Below are positions 22,653 to 29,310 of a stretch of DNA of 33,073 nucleotides, one piece after another. The position numbers and the translations under genes were made by a program. The DNA lies in IMG/VR virus record IMGVR_UViG_3300042455_002620, positions 1 to 33,073 of that record. One strand, 5' to 3'. Origin of the DNA: a virus. The stretch's first letter is position 1. Every line of letters starts with the position of its first letter. The notes beneath the pieces are model-generated. The model had not been told where the DNA came from, did no database searches, and worked only from the letters and a program-made list of their open reading frames with translations.

Positions 22653-22862
22653 GGCCCTCCGTTGCAAGTTCTTGCAGTCGCCCGGCGGCCCGGCCGGTCG
22701 ACCTCGAGCGGCACCCGCTCAGACCCCTTTGTTTGCAAGGGTCTCGTCACGAACCTCGGGGAGAGAGTCCAGACGGTTGTCGGGCGGGGTCAAGGTGGGG
22801 GCCCGCGGTCAGAAACCGTGCGGCCCCCTGCAGGGTCTTGCAGGGCCCCCGAGGGGCGCCAG
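22653..22862. other. Intergenic region, candidate cos/packaging site
   Basis: This 210-base gap lies between the HNH nuclease and the terminase genes, where cos sites are found in HK97-like phages. It has a recurring heptamer: TTGCAAG at 22662-22668 (its first part in the neighbouring dyad), CTTGCAG at 22671-22677, TTGCAAG at 22733-22739 and CTTGCAG at 22837-22843. The first two form a 14-base dyad TGCAAG-TT-CTTGCA. There is a hairpin at 22721-22744 and a GGGGGCC/GGCCCCC pair (22797-22803, 22822-22828). No coding frame is supported. The repeats could be small-terminase binding sites. Confidence 0.45.
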
Positions 22863-23123
22863 TCACCAGGTGCGCGAGGTCTCGACCGTGCTCGAGGTCG
22901 GTCGGTTGGCACCGCGTCGGCTGTTGCACGAGCGGTGCGCCGGCCTCATGTTCAGCAGCGAGGTCGGGTGCCCACCGTCGATGAGCGGCACGACGTGGTC
23001 GGCGGTGTCGGCGCCGTCACGTCCGCAGATCCAACAGACCGTGGACTGCGACAGCAGCTGCGCACGCGCCTTGCGGTAGCCCCAGCTCTTGCGCAGGTTC
23101 GCTACGTCGGGACGGCTAGGCAT
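22863..23123 (-). CDS. HNH endonuclease (terminase-associated)
   Basis: This 86-residue protein has a compact HNH motif: CWICG, then TADHVVPLIDGG, then NMRPAHRSCNSRRG. The two CxxC-type pairs (WICGRDG and SCN region) bind a structural zinc, and the H-N-H residues the catalytic metal. HNH proteins next to terminase genes in HK97-like phages assist the terminase in specific cleavage at cos. The basic N-terminus (RPDVANLRKSWGYRKARAQL) likely contacts DNA. The ATG at 23123 overlaps the previous gene by 8 bases. Confidence 0.9.
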   Translation of the reverse strand: MPSRPDVANLRKSWGYRKARAQLLSQSTVCWICGRDGADTADHVVPLIDGGHPTSLLNMRPAHRSCNSRRGANRPTSSTVETSRTW

Positions 23124-23361
23124 CCAGGTACCTCACCTCGGTGACGCAGCTGGTCGGGATCACGATGCCGTTGGCAGCGTCGCCGTCCTCGCTGATCGAC
23201 GTGGCCAGCACGACTCGCTCGTCGTCCTCGGCGAGGAGGAACCCGACGGACTGGCAGGCGACGGGCCTCGAGGCTGCGACCTTCGCACTGGCGGTCCACT
23301 CCGGTGCGGCGTCGCATGCGTCGGTCCAGCGGACGAGTGCGGGGCGGGGACGCTTGGGCAT
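23116..23361 (-). CDS. Small unknown protein upstream of the HNH nuclease
   Basis: This 81-residue protein starts PKRPRPALVRWTDACDA, then has a beta-rich core (CQSVGFLLAEDDERVVLATSI) and ends IPTSCVTEVRYLD. The pattern of an aromatic acidic start, a SVGxL strand and an IPxxxVxEV end is seen in many small phage proteins without known function. Two ATGs lie side by side (23364 and 23361); the second is better spaced from GGAGG (six bases). It ends overlapping the HNH start. Function unknown. Confidence 0.75.
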   Translation of the reverse strand: MPKRPRPALVRWTDACDAAPEWTASAKVAASRPVACQSVGFLLAEDDERVVLATSISEDGDAANGIVIPTSCVTEVRYLDA

Positions 23362-23412
23362 CATCGGCCTCCGAACGCGACAGCGGCCGAGGTACAGACC
23401 TCGACCACTGAC

Positions 23413-23450
23413 GTGAACAGTACACCCGGCTGGGGACATCGTGGGGACAT
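23413..23450. promoter_or_regulatory. Dyad and 11-base tandem repeat upstream of the HNH module
   Basis: An imperfect dyad GTGAACAGTACAC (23413-23425) is followed by two copies of TGGGGACAT at 23431-23439 and 23442-23450, spaced 11 bases (about one helix turn). They occupy the short gap between the zinc-ribbon gene stop (23451) and the next leftward gene (23361). This could be an operator or a promoter for the packaging/late block. No clear -10/-35 pair was found. Confidence 0.45.
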
Positions 23451-23990
23451 TCACGCGCCCTCGTCGCTGGCGCCGTTGAACTCGGCCCGGTCGGGGTTGC
23501 CTGCACGCTGCCACGCCTTGTAGCACCGCTCGCAGTAGCCGGACTTGATCCGGTCGGACGCCGAGCCGGAAACCCACACGTTGCACCGCTGGCAGTGGCC
23601 AGCCCCTGGTGCCTCGGCCTCGGCGGGTGCGACGGTCTGCCCGACGATCGACGTGGCCAGGCGGAAGGCGTGGACAGTGGCGGACACGGCGCGCTCGAGC
23701 TCGGCGTGCAGGTCGTCGAGCATGCGGGCCATCTGCTCGTTCGCCATGACCGCGCCGAGGGTGGGGTCGCCGTGGCCGCCCGACCCGCCGCCCGGCTCGC
23801 CCATGCTCTGGGTCGGCAGGCCGTCGGACATGACGGTCCACGCCGACTTGTGCGCACGTTCGACCAGGCCGGACTCGAGGAACTGGCGCATGGTGGCGAA
23901 CACGTTGGCCGCTGCTGCCTGGTCGGCCTTGAGGGCCTGGCGCCGTGAGCGTCGGCCCAGGTCGAAGCGGATGACGTTGTCGGGGCTCAT
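23451..23990 (-). CDS. Zinc-ribbon protein of unknown function
   Basis: This 179-residue protein has a helical N-terminal half (SRRQALKADQAAAANVFATM, and DDLHAELERAV later) and a C-terminal four-cysteine zinc ribbon: C133-x2-C136 and C153-x2-C156. A glycine-rich linker (GEPGGGSGGHGD) separates two helical parts. It lies downstream of the putative origin and a small helical gene. A DNA- or RNA-binding accessory in replication or packaging is plausible, but not proven. ATG at 23990 follows AAGGAG. Confidence 0.75.
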   Translation of the reverse strand: MSPDNVIRFDLGRRSRRQALKADQAAAANVFATMRQFLESGLVERAHKSAWTVMSDGLPTQSMGEPGGGSGGHGDPTLGAVMANEQMARMLDDLHAELERAVSATVHAFRLATSIVGQTVAPAEAEAPGAGHCQRCNVWVSGSASDRIKSGYCERCYKAWQRAGNPDRAEFNGASDEGA

Positions 23991-24193
23991 GGGTTCTCCT
24001 TGGTGGCTGGGCTGAGCTCGTGGGCGAAGTCGGTGCAGATGACTGCGACGTTGGTGAACCACTCGGTGGGTGCACCGAGGGCGTTGGCGATGTGGTGGGC
24101 CAGGACGAGGTCGCCGGCCGCACGTCGGAGGATCGAGGCGAGGGCACCGACGAGGGCCTGCGGGTCGACGTCCTCGAGGTCGAGGTCGCTCAT
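23987..24193 (-). CDS. Small helical protein next to the origin region
   Basis: This 68-residue protein is acidic at its start (SDLDLEDVDPQALVGALASIL) and mostly helical. Its ATG at 24193 is immediately left of the first DnaA-like box, and its stop overlaps the next gene (ATGA). It was not recognised. The position next to the iteron region makes a role in replication control possible. Confidence 0.65.
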   Translation of the reverse strand: MSDLDLEDVDPQALVGALASILRRAAGDLVLAHHIANALGAPTEWFTNVAVICTDFAHELSPATKENP

Positions 24194-24197
24194 GGCG

Positions 24198-24206
24198 TTG
24201 TCCACA
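24198..24206 (+). promoter_or_regulatory. DnaA box TTGTCCACA
   Basis: TTGTCCACA is the form preferred by actinobacterial DnaA. It is the left-most site of the origin-like region. Confidence 0.65.
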
Positions 24207-24271
24207 GGAAGGTGGTGGGGCCACCGCGCAGTGGCCACCTCCCCTTTAGGGGGGGACCTTGCGCGGTGCGC

Positions 24272-24280
24272 GGTGGATAA
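24272..24280 (-). promoter_or_regulatory. DnaA-like box, reverse orientation
   Basis: The minus strand reads TTATCCACC, eight of nine bases of the classical TTATCCACA box. It pairs with the forward box at 24312 as a perfect 10-base inverted repeat. Confidence 0.55.
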
Positions 24281-24311
24281 CTTTTCCTTGCCAGTACTGG
24301 GATGCACCCAG

Positions 24312-24320
24312 TTATCCACA
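24312..24320 (+). promoter_or_regulatory. DnaA box TTATCCACA
   Basis: This is a perfect classical DnaA box, located between two groups of iterons. Confidence 0.7.
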
Positions 24321-24455
24321 GGTCTGGGACGACCGCGCAAGGTGACCCCTTGCGCGGTGCGCGCCTTGCGCGGTGGTGCTCAGATCCCAGTGCTGGGGCG
24401 GAATCGTCCGCGCAAGCACCGCGCACCGCGCAAGGGGTGCTTGCGCGGTGCGCGG

Positions 24456-25751
24456 TCACAGCCCCTCCAGGTCGTCGCCGAGCGGGTGCCAGACGTGGGT
24501 GCCACGGGCCCCGATCTCGCGCCGTACGAGGCCGTTGGCGAGCAGGATCTCGAGGTGCTTGTTGGCGGTGTTGGGACTCATCCCGGCCTTCTCGCCGGCG
24601 TCCTTAGAGGACCGGAAGATGCCGTGGACGTGCAGCGCGTCGAGCAGCGTCTGCTCGTAGGTGTCGCCGACCCTTTCGGCCTGGTCGGGCGTCCATTCGC
24701 GCCACCATCCGTCGGTGTCGAGGTGGACGCTGAAGTCGTCGATGGGGGCGCCACGGCGGAGGAACTTGAGGTCGGCGTACCGGCGTGCGTCACGGCGCTC
24801 GAGGCCGAGGTCGGCGGCCTTCTTGTCGGTGTAGTGGCGGACGATGGTGACGCGGTTGGCGGCCCAGTCGGCAAGGCGTGAGGCGCCCCGCCACATGTCT
24901 TCGGGCTCGGCGTAGTCACGGGCCTTGCCGAGGTGGTGGAAGATGATGAACGCGACGTTGTTGCGCATCCCGATCTCACGGAGCTTTGAGAGGACCGCTT
25001 CGACCTCGTCGTTGGAGTTCTCGTTGCCCTGGAGGAACACGGCCCACGGGTCGACGACGACGACCTCGATGCCGAGGGCTTCGATGGTGGCTTCGAGCTG
25101 GTCGTCGATGGTGGCGTCGAGGTACTCGTCGCTGAACGATTCGCCGTCGCCTTTGTAGGTGCGGCGGCGGCGCACGACCCTGAAACGCACCGGGTCGAAC
25201 GTCTCGGCGACCTCGGGCAGCTGGGCGTCGTCGAAGTCGAGCCCGTTGCCGTGGAGGATCTTCCAGCGCACGGCGGCCTGGGTCTCGTCGAGCTCGCCCT
25301 GCAGGTAGAGGACCTTGCGCTTTTTGGGGATGGGGAGGCGGCCGAAGAGGGGCCCGTCGCCGGTGGCGAGAAGGCTGGCGATGTTGTAGCCGAGCCAGGT
25401 CTTGCCGATGCCACGCTCGGCACCGACGACCATGAACTCGCCGGCGTTGAGGAGTCCTTCGATGACGGGGTCCTCGAGGGGCGGCGGGTCGGTGGCGTAG
25501 GTGCTGGTCCACCGGATGTTGAGGAGGCGCGGCTCGTCGGGCCCTTCGTCGTACTCGGGGTACAGCGACTGGAACAGGTCGTTGGTGACGGGGTCGCCAG
25601 GGCGGGGCCGGTCCCGCTCCTGGCGACCTTCGCGCTGCCGTCGGGCCCGCAGCTCGTCGATGCCCTCGATGTCGGGGCGCGGCGGCAACGGGTCCTCGGG
25701 CAGCGCATCGAACGCCGCCATCCAGTCGTCAGGGTCTTCGGTCACCGTCAC
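24456..25751 (-). CDS. RecA-fold replicative helicase / RepA-like ATPase with C-terminal winged helix
   Basis: This 431-residue ATPase has Walker A GAERGIGKTWLG at 110-121, Walker B VVVVDP at about 230-235, a HHLGK segment at 272-276 and the ELDE at 153-156, all typical of RepA/AAA_25-type hexameric helicases. The C-terminal ~90 residues form a winged-helix region (SPNTANKHLEILLANGLV), which may bind the iterons. The first ~70 residues are acidic and low-complexity. It stops directly at the last iteron (24455), so enzyme and origin are adjacent. The start is GTG 25751; GTG 25745 is an alternative. A role as the phage's own replication initiator-helicase is likely. Confidence 0.85.
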   Translation of the reverse strand: MTVTEDPDDWMAAFDALPEDPLPPRPDIEGIDELRARRQREGRQERDRPRPGDPVTNDLFQSLYPEYDEGPDEPRLLNIRWTSTYATDPPPLEDPVIEGLLNAGEFMVVGAERGIGKTWLGYNIASLLATGDGPLFGRLPIPKKRKVLYLQGELDETQAAVRWKILHGNGLDFDDAQLPEVAETFDPVRFRVVRRRRTYKGDGESFSDEYLDATIDDQLEATIEALGIEVVVVDPWAVFLQGNENSNDEVEAVLSKLREIGMRNNVAFIIFHHLGKARDYAEPEDMWRGASRLADWAANRVTIVRHYTDKKAADLGLERRDARRYADLKFLRRGAPIDDFSVHLDTDGWWREWTPDQAERVGDTYEQTLLDALHVHGIFRSSKDAGEKAGMSPNTANKHLEILLANGLVRREIGARGTHVWHPLGDDLEGL

Positions 25752-25756
25752 CCGGC

Positions 25757-26194
25757 TCAGAAGTCGAGGGCGTCGTCGGGGATGGCAGCAGCCGCAGCAG
25801 CGCCCACGACCGTGAAGGGCTTGCCCTCGCTGCTGCCGTCCTTGAACGCCTTGTACGTCTTCGACGGGTCCCGCTTTGTCGGGCGGTCCTCGACGTACAG
25901 GATGCGCACCAGGTAGCCGGGCTGGAACTTGTAGGCCTTCTCGCGCAGCAGGTTCTGCAGTGCGCTGGGGCCACCGTTGATGACGGCGTCGTCGTCACCC
26001 GTGGCCTGCACCTCAAACCAGCTCTCGCCGGTGCGGCGCATCTGTCGCACCACCAGCTTTGGTGCCGGGTGCCCGGCGAAGTCGGTGCCGCCGTCAAGCG
26101 AGAAGCTGACGACGACGCCGAACACCTCGTCGCCTGGCGTTTCCCACTTGACGAACGTGCCGCCGTCGTTGTCGTCCGACATGAAGTCGTCCAT
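25757..26194 (-). CDS. Putative single-strand DNA-binding protein
   Basis: This 145-residue protein has a beta-rich core (FVKWETPGDEVFGVVVSFS; YLVRILYVEDRP), an Ala-rich linker and a strongly acidic, aromatic-ended C-terminal tip (IPDDALDF). The tip is like the peptide by which bacterial SSBs recruit partner proteins. The fold looks like an OB-fold, but no SSB family motif is certain. It lies between the helicase and the nuclease. ATG at 26194 follows GGAAGGA. A recombination-associated OB protein is an alternative. Confidence 0.6.
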   Translation of the reverse strand: MDDFMSDDNDGGTFVKWETPGDEVFGVVVSFSLDGGTDFAGHPAPKLVVRQMRRTGESWFEVQATGDDDAVINGGPSALQNLLREKAYKFQPGYLVRILYVEDRPTKRDPSKTYKAFKDGSSEGKPFTVVGAAAAAAIPDDALDF

Positions 26195-26249
26195 CTGTCT
26201 GTCCTTCCGTTGTCTGTCTGTTGTTTCCGGTCGGCCGGTCGGCCGGCGG

Positions 26250-26474
26250 TCAGGTGTCCGTGCGGTAGAGCTGGCGCTCCATCCGGTCACGGTCGGTCTC
26301 TGCGGCGCGACGTAGGCCGTCGTGGCGCACGACCTCGGCCTTCAGGCGGTCGCACTCGGCGCCGAGCGCGTTGAGCTGCTCGACCAGGCGCTTGACGTCG
26401 CCGTTGGCGAGCGTCACGGTCCCCTGGTCGGGCAGTGCGTCGGCGTAGGCCGTCCAGTACGGCGACGGGTTCAC
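26250..26474 (-). CDS. Small coiled-coil protein
   Basis: This 74-residue protein is mostly one charged helix: VKRLVEQLNALGAECDRLKAEV and RRAAETDRDRMERQL show heptad patterns. GTG at 26474 overlaps the upstream stop (GTGA). It was not recognised. The gap between its stop and the SSB-like gene contains short repeats (TGTCTGTC and GTCGGCCG units) without clear function. Confidence 0.65.
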   Translation of the reverse strand: MNPSPYWTAYADALPDQGTVTLANGDVKRLVEQLNALGAECDRLKAEVVRHDGLRRAAETDRDRMERQLYRTDT

Positions 26475-26620
26475 TGGTCCGTCTCCTCGCGCAGCTGCAC
26501 GAGCTCGACGCGCAGCCTGAACAGCTGCACCTCGAGGTCGACGATGCGGTCGGCGGCCTCACGTTCGAGGTCGGTGCCGGACTCGATAAGCCGTTCGGGC
26601 AACGTGATGAAGTCGCTCAT
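26471..26620 (-). CDS. Very small coiled-coil protein
   Basis: This 49-residue protein is a single predicted helix (LEREAADRIVDLEVQLFRLRVEL) with a polar start. The ATG at 26620 overlaps the nuclease stop (ATGA), and the stop overlaps the next GTG. Translation is supported only by the coupled packing. Together with the 74-residue coiled coil it could form a heteromeric helper of the nuclease. Confidence 0.55.
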   Translation of the reverse strand: MSDFITLPERLIESGTDLEREAADRIVDLEVQLFRLRVELVQLREETDQ

Positions 26621-28128
26621 GCCGCGACCTCGAGGAGCCCTTGGTCGTTGATGCGGACGTCGCCCTCGACGGCGCACTGGGCGAGCGAGCAGCACAGCGA
26701 CGCCTCGTCGACGGTGAGCGACGACAGGCACTGGCCGACCGAGATGGTGGGCATGAGGGCGGCGTCGCCGAGGACGGAGGCGAGGACGAGCCGGGCGTCG
26801 TCCTGCGGGTCGTCGGCGTCGCTGTTGTGCACGAGGCGGGCCAGCCAGTAGCCGGCCTTGGTGGTCCACCAGCTGCGCACCGAGACGTGCGGGCCTCGGC
26901 CCATGCGCCAGGCGAGGCCGTTGGCGACGGCGTCGTCCTGCCACGCCATCATCCAGCCCTTCGCGCCTCGGGGCAGGTGCTTGATCTGCTCACGGGCCTC
27001 GGCGAGCGAGTCGGGGTCGACCAGGCCGCCGTGGTCCTCGGCGTCGGTCTCGGGCCGGGGCTCAGGCAGCGTCGACTCGGGGGCGACGGTGGGCACGACG
27101 TCGTCGGTCCACGCGAGCTCGTAGGCGCGTTCGACGGCGTCCATGGCTGCGGCGTCCCACTCGTCGGCCTTGTTGGGGAACGGGATGGCTGCGAGGGCCC
27201 GGCGCCAGGTGGCGACGAACGTGGTGGCGTCGGCGTCCTTGAGGGGGCGCAGTGCGGCGAGCAGTCGTTCACGCCGGGGCTGCAGCTCGTCGCGCACGAC
27301 CTCGAGCGCCGGCGGTTCTGCGTTCGGGACCTCGGGAACGTCGAACGGGGTGAGCAGGTCGCGCCGTTTGCGCCAGGTACGCACCCACAGGGCGTGCTCA
27401 AGGGCTTCGCGCCCGGCGGAGATGTCGAGCCAGTGCAGGGTGCACGGTCCCCCCTTGGCGGGGAGGTGGCAGATGATCGCCCGGTCCTGGTCGACCTCGG
27501 GCATGGGCCGGAGCGTCTCGGTGCGGAAGTCGTAGATGTGGTCCGCTGCCGCATAAAGGAAGCATTGGACGGCGAACGAGTGGGGGTAGATCGCTTCACC
27601 GGTCTTCAAATCGAAGACGTAGCGGCGGCCGCCGACGGTGACGATCCTGTCGGTGGTTCCGGCGATCTGGTGCTGCCACAGGACCAGCACGGCCTCGACG
27701 AGCTCGGGGTCGACGGTGATGCCGGCGGCCTTGAGGGTGCGCTCGTACTCTTCGACGCGCTCGGCGAACATCTCGGGCACCTCGAGGCCGAGGTCGGCGA
27801 GCTCGGTGGCCCGGTGCAGTGCGGTGCCGACGGTGGCTGCTGCGGACGACCCGGCGGCCGACATGGCGTCCTCGGCGATCGACGCGAGGCGTTTCTTGTC
27901 GGTGGGGTCGGTGGTGGCGGCAGCGGCGACGAGGTCGGGTCGCTGCGCCATGCCGAACGCCACCTGGCGCTTCATCCACTTCTGCAGGCCCTCGGTGTCG
28001 TCGAGGGCCTTGGCGACGGTCGTGGCGCGTGTCATGGGCACGGCCTTGCCACCGTCGGGCGGCGTGATGAGGTACCGGCCGTACCGGTCCCTCTTGGGTT
28101 CTGCTTCAAGGCTCCCGAAGTCGCTCAT
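26617..28128 (-). CDS. RecB/Cas4-like PD-(D/E)XK nuclease
   Basis: This 503-residue protein carries the RecB-type nuclease signature: GTALH (His105), Glu143 (VDPELVEAVLV), GTTD (Asp160), the DLK motif at 173-175 and QCFLY (Gln188-x3-Tyr192). These bind a metal and cut DNA. The nuclease core is within about residues 90-200; the C-terminal 300 residues have no recognised fold (Trp-rich TWRRALAAIPF and GWMMAWQDDAVAN). In phages such enzymes act in recombination, DNA repair or host DNA degradation. ATG at 28128 follows GGAAGGAACACG; longer same-frame extension upstream is rejected. Confidence 0.85.
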   Translation of the reverse strand: MSDFGSLEAEPKRDRYGRYLITPPDGGKAVPMTRATTVAKALDDTEGLQKWMKRQVAFGMAQRPDLVAAAATTDPTDKKRLASIAEDAMSAAGSSAAATVGTALHRATELADLGLEVPEMFAERVEEYERTLKAAGITVDPELVEAVLVLWQHQIAGTTDRIVTVGGRRYVFDLKTGEAIYPHSFAVQCFLYAAADHIYDFRTETLRPMPEVDQDRAIICHLPAKGGPCTLHWLDISAGREALEHALWVRTWRKRRDLLTPFDVPEVPNAEPPALEVVRDELQPRRERLLAALRPLKDADATTFVATWRRALAAIPFPNKADEWDAAAMDAVERAYELAWTDDVVPTVAPESTLPEPRPETDAEDHGGLVDPDSLAEAREQIKHLPRGAKGWMMAWQDDAVANGLAWRMGRGPHVSVRSWWTTKAGYWLARLVHNSDADDPQDDARLVLASVLGDAALMPTISVGQCLSSLTVDEASLCCSLAQCAVEGDVRINDQGLLEVAA

Positions 28129-28475
28129 CGTGTTCCTTCCTTCTTCATGGCTGTTCTTTGTCGGATGTCGGTGCCGCCCCACGTCCCGGCCTGCGGGTGG
28201 TGGTCGAGGGCGTAGGCGAGGCACTCAGTGCGCACGGCGCAGTCCTCGCAGAGGGTGCGGGCGGCGACGATCTCGGCCATGCTTCGACGCCCCTGGCCGC
28301 CCTGGGCGACGAACAGGTCGCTGGCGTGCTGGTGGCCGAACGTCCAGGCGAGGGTCTGCGCGCGCTCGGTGCGGCACTCGGCGTCGCCCATCCAGGCCGG
28401 GCGGCGCTCGGCGAGGTCGAGCAGCTCCTCGGCCGTCATGGGCGTGTCGTCGTTCTGGCGGTCGAAGTAGCTCAT
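28125..28475 (-). CDS. WhiB-family iron-sulfur transcription regulator
   Basis: This 116-residue protein has the WhiB signature: Cys34 (DAECR), C76-x2-C79-x5-C85 (CEDCAVRTEC) for a 4Fe-4S cluster, and the turn motif GTWGGT at 97-102, followed by a basic end (RQRTAMKKEGTR). WhiB proteins are confined to actinobacteria and their phages; they act with the principal sigma factor to control transcription. It may redirect host transcription or control phage genes. ATG at 28475 overlaps the upstream stop (ATGA). Confidence 0.9.
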   Translation of the reverse strand: MSYFDRQNDDTPMTAEELLDLAERRPAWMGDAECRTERAQTLAWTFGHQHASDLFVAQGGQGRRSMAEIVAARTLCEDCAVRTECLAYALDHHPQAGTWGGTDIRQRTAMKKEGTR

Positions 28476-28960
28476 GCGTCGGTCCTCGCTGCCCGCACGA
28501 GCTCGGAGAACCTGACGACGGCCCAGGTGCGTCGCCCGTCGAACCACTCGACCCGGTCGTGGCGCGACAGCCACAGGTCGGCCTGGCAGGTACGCGAGGG
28601 GCGCACGACGATCGGCGGGATGCCGTCAAGGCGGTCGAGGTAGTCCTCGAGGGGCAGGATGCAGATGTCGTTGCCGACGTCGCTGGAGCCGTGGGTCTTG
28701 CGGACGACGACGGGGACGTCGGTGCCTGCCTGGCGTGCCGCCTGTCGCAGCCATGCCGGCCACGACGTCTCCGTCACGTTCTTGCACTCGATCGAGACGC
28801 AGACGGGGCCCTCGACCCGCACGTCGCCGGGCTGGTGGGTGCCGCCGTGGCCGAGCTCGTTGCGCGTCGTGCGCGCCTCGGGGTAGCCGTGCTGCTGCAG
28901 GTAGTGCACGACGTCGAGCTCGTAGCGGTGCCCCTTGCGGCGCGAGCGGGCGCCGGTCAC
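28472..28960 (-). CDS. Hjc-like Holliday-junction resolvase (PD-(D/E)XK)
   Basis: This 162-residue protein has the Hjc-type nuclease pattern: a glutamate in the first helix (E14, RYELDVVHYLQQHGY), GDVRV (Asp46) and SIECKN (Glu58-x-Lys60). Hjc-like enzymes resolve branched DNA; a restriction-like or nicking role is also possible. The C-terminal region (ADLWLSRHDRVEWF) is an added module. GTG at 28960 overlaps the upstream stop (GTGA). It lies in a run of WhiB, nuclease and zinc-finger genes. Confidence 0.8.
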   Translation of the reverse strand: MTGARSRRKGHRYELDVVHYLQQHGYPEARTTRNELGHGGTHQPGDVRVEGPVCVSIECKNVTETSWPAWLRQAARQAGTDVPVVVRKTHGSSDVGNDICILPLEDYLDRLDGIPPIVVRPSRTCQADLWLSRHDRVEWFDGRRTWAVVRFSELVRAARTDA

Positions 28961-29310
28961 TCGGACCACCAGGCCCGTGCGGCCGACTCGGCCTTCTGCT
29001 CGATGTGCCGGGCCTTCTTGCACTCGGGCGAACAGAGCAGGTGCTGGACGTTGCGCGCCGTGAACCGCTCGCCACACTGCAGGCAGGCCCGACCGACGCC
29101 GTGCACCTTGCGGTACTCGCGCCGTTCCCGGCCGCTCATGCCGCCGAAGATCCCGTCCTTCTCACCGGCCGAGTCCTCGAGGCACTGCTCGGTGACGGGG
29201 CACCCGGCGCAGATCGCCTTGGCGGCCATGACGGCGGCGTAGTCGCCACGCTCGGGGTAGAAGAGGTTGGCGTCGACGCCCAGACAGTTGGCCTGCGCGT
29301 GCCAGGTCAC
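28957..29310 (-). CDS. WhiB-like protein fused to a C-terminal zinc ribbon
   Basis: This 117-residue protein has a second WhiB domain: Cys9 (ANCLG), C34-x2-C37-x5-C43 (CAGCPVTEQC) and GIFGGMS at 53-59. Unlike usual WhiB proteins it continues into a four-cysteine motif: C76-x2-C79 and C93-x3-C97 (LLCSPECKKA), likely a zinc ribbon, and a basic/Ala-rich tail. It has its own GTG at 29310 overlapping the upstream stop. It may act with the WhiB at 28125 to control phage or host genes. The fused module is unusual. Confidence 0.85.
   Translation of the reverse strand: MTWHAQANCLGVDANLFYPERGDYAAVMAAKAICAGCPVTEQCLEDSAGEKDGIFGGMSGRERREYRKVHGVGRACLQCGERFTARNVQHLLCSPECKKARHIEQKAESAARAWWSE

Larger units (their letters stand above)
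24194..24455. other. Putative phage replication origin with iterons and DnaA boxes
   Basis: This 262-base non-coding gap carries seven copies of CTTGCGCGG. Four face right (beginning near 24258, 24349, 24365 and 24440) and three face left (near 24333-24341, 24408-24416, 24427-24435); several extend to CTTGCGCGGTGCGCGG. It also has TTGTCCACA at 24198-24206, TTATCCACA at 24312-24320 and, reversed, TTATCCACC at 24272-24280. GTGGATAACT (24273-24282) and AGTTATCCAC (24310-24319) are perfect inverted repeats. CCAGTACTGGGAT (24291-24303) returns inverted at 24384-24396 with one mismatch. It directly follows the helicase gene. Such an array fits a theta-type origin bound by a phage initiator and host DnaA. 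Confidence 0.7.

Noticed and set aside
26641-28215. Rightward open frame of 524 codons opposite the RecB-like nuclease
   Set aside because: Antisense shadow of a gene with clear nuclease motifs; composition is unlike a real protein.
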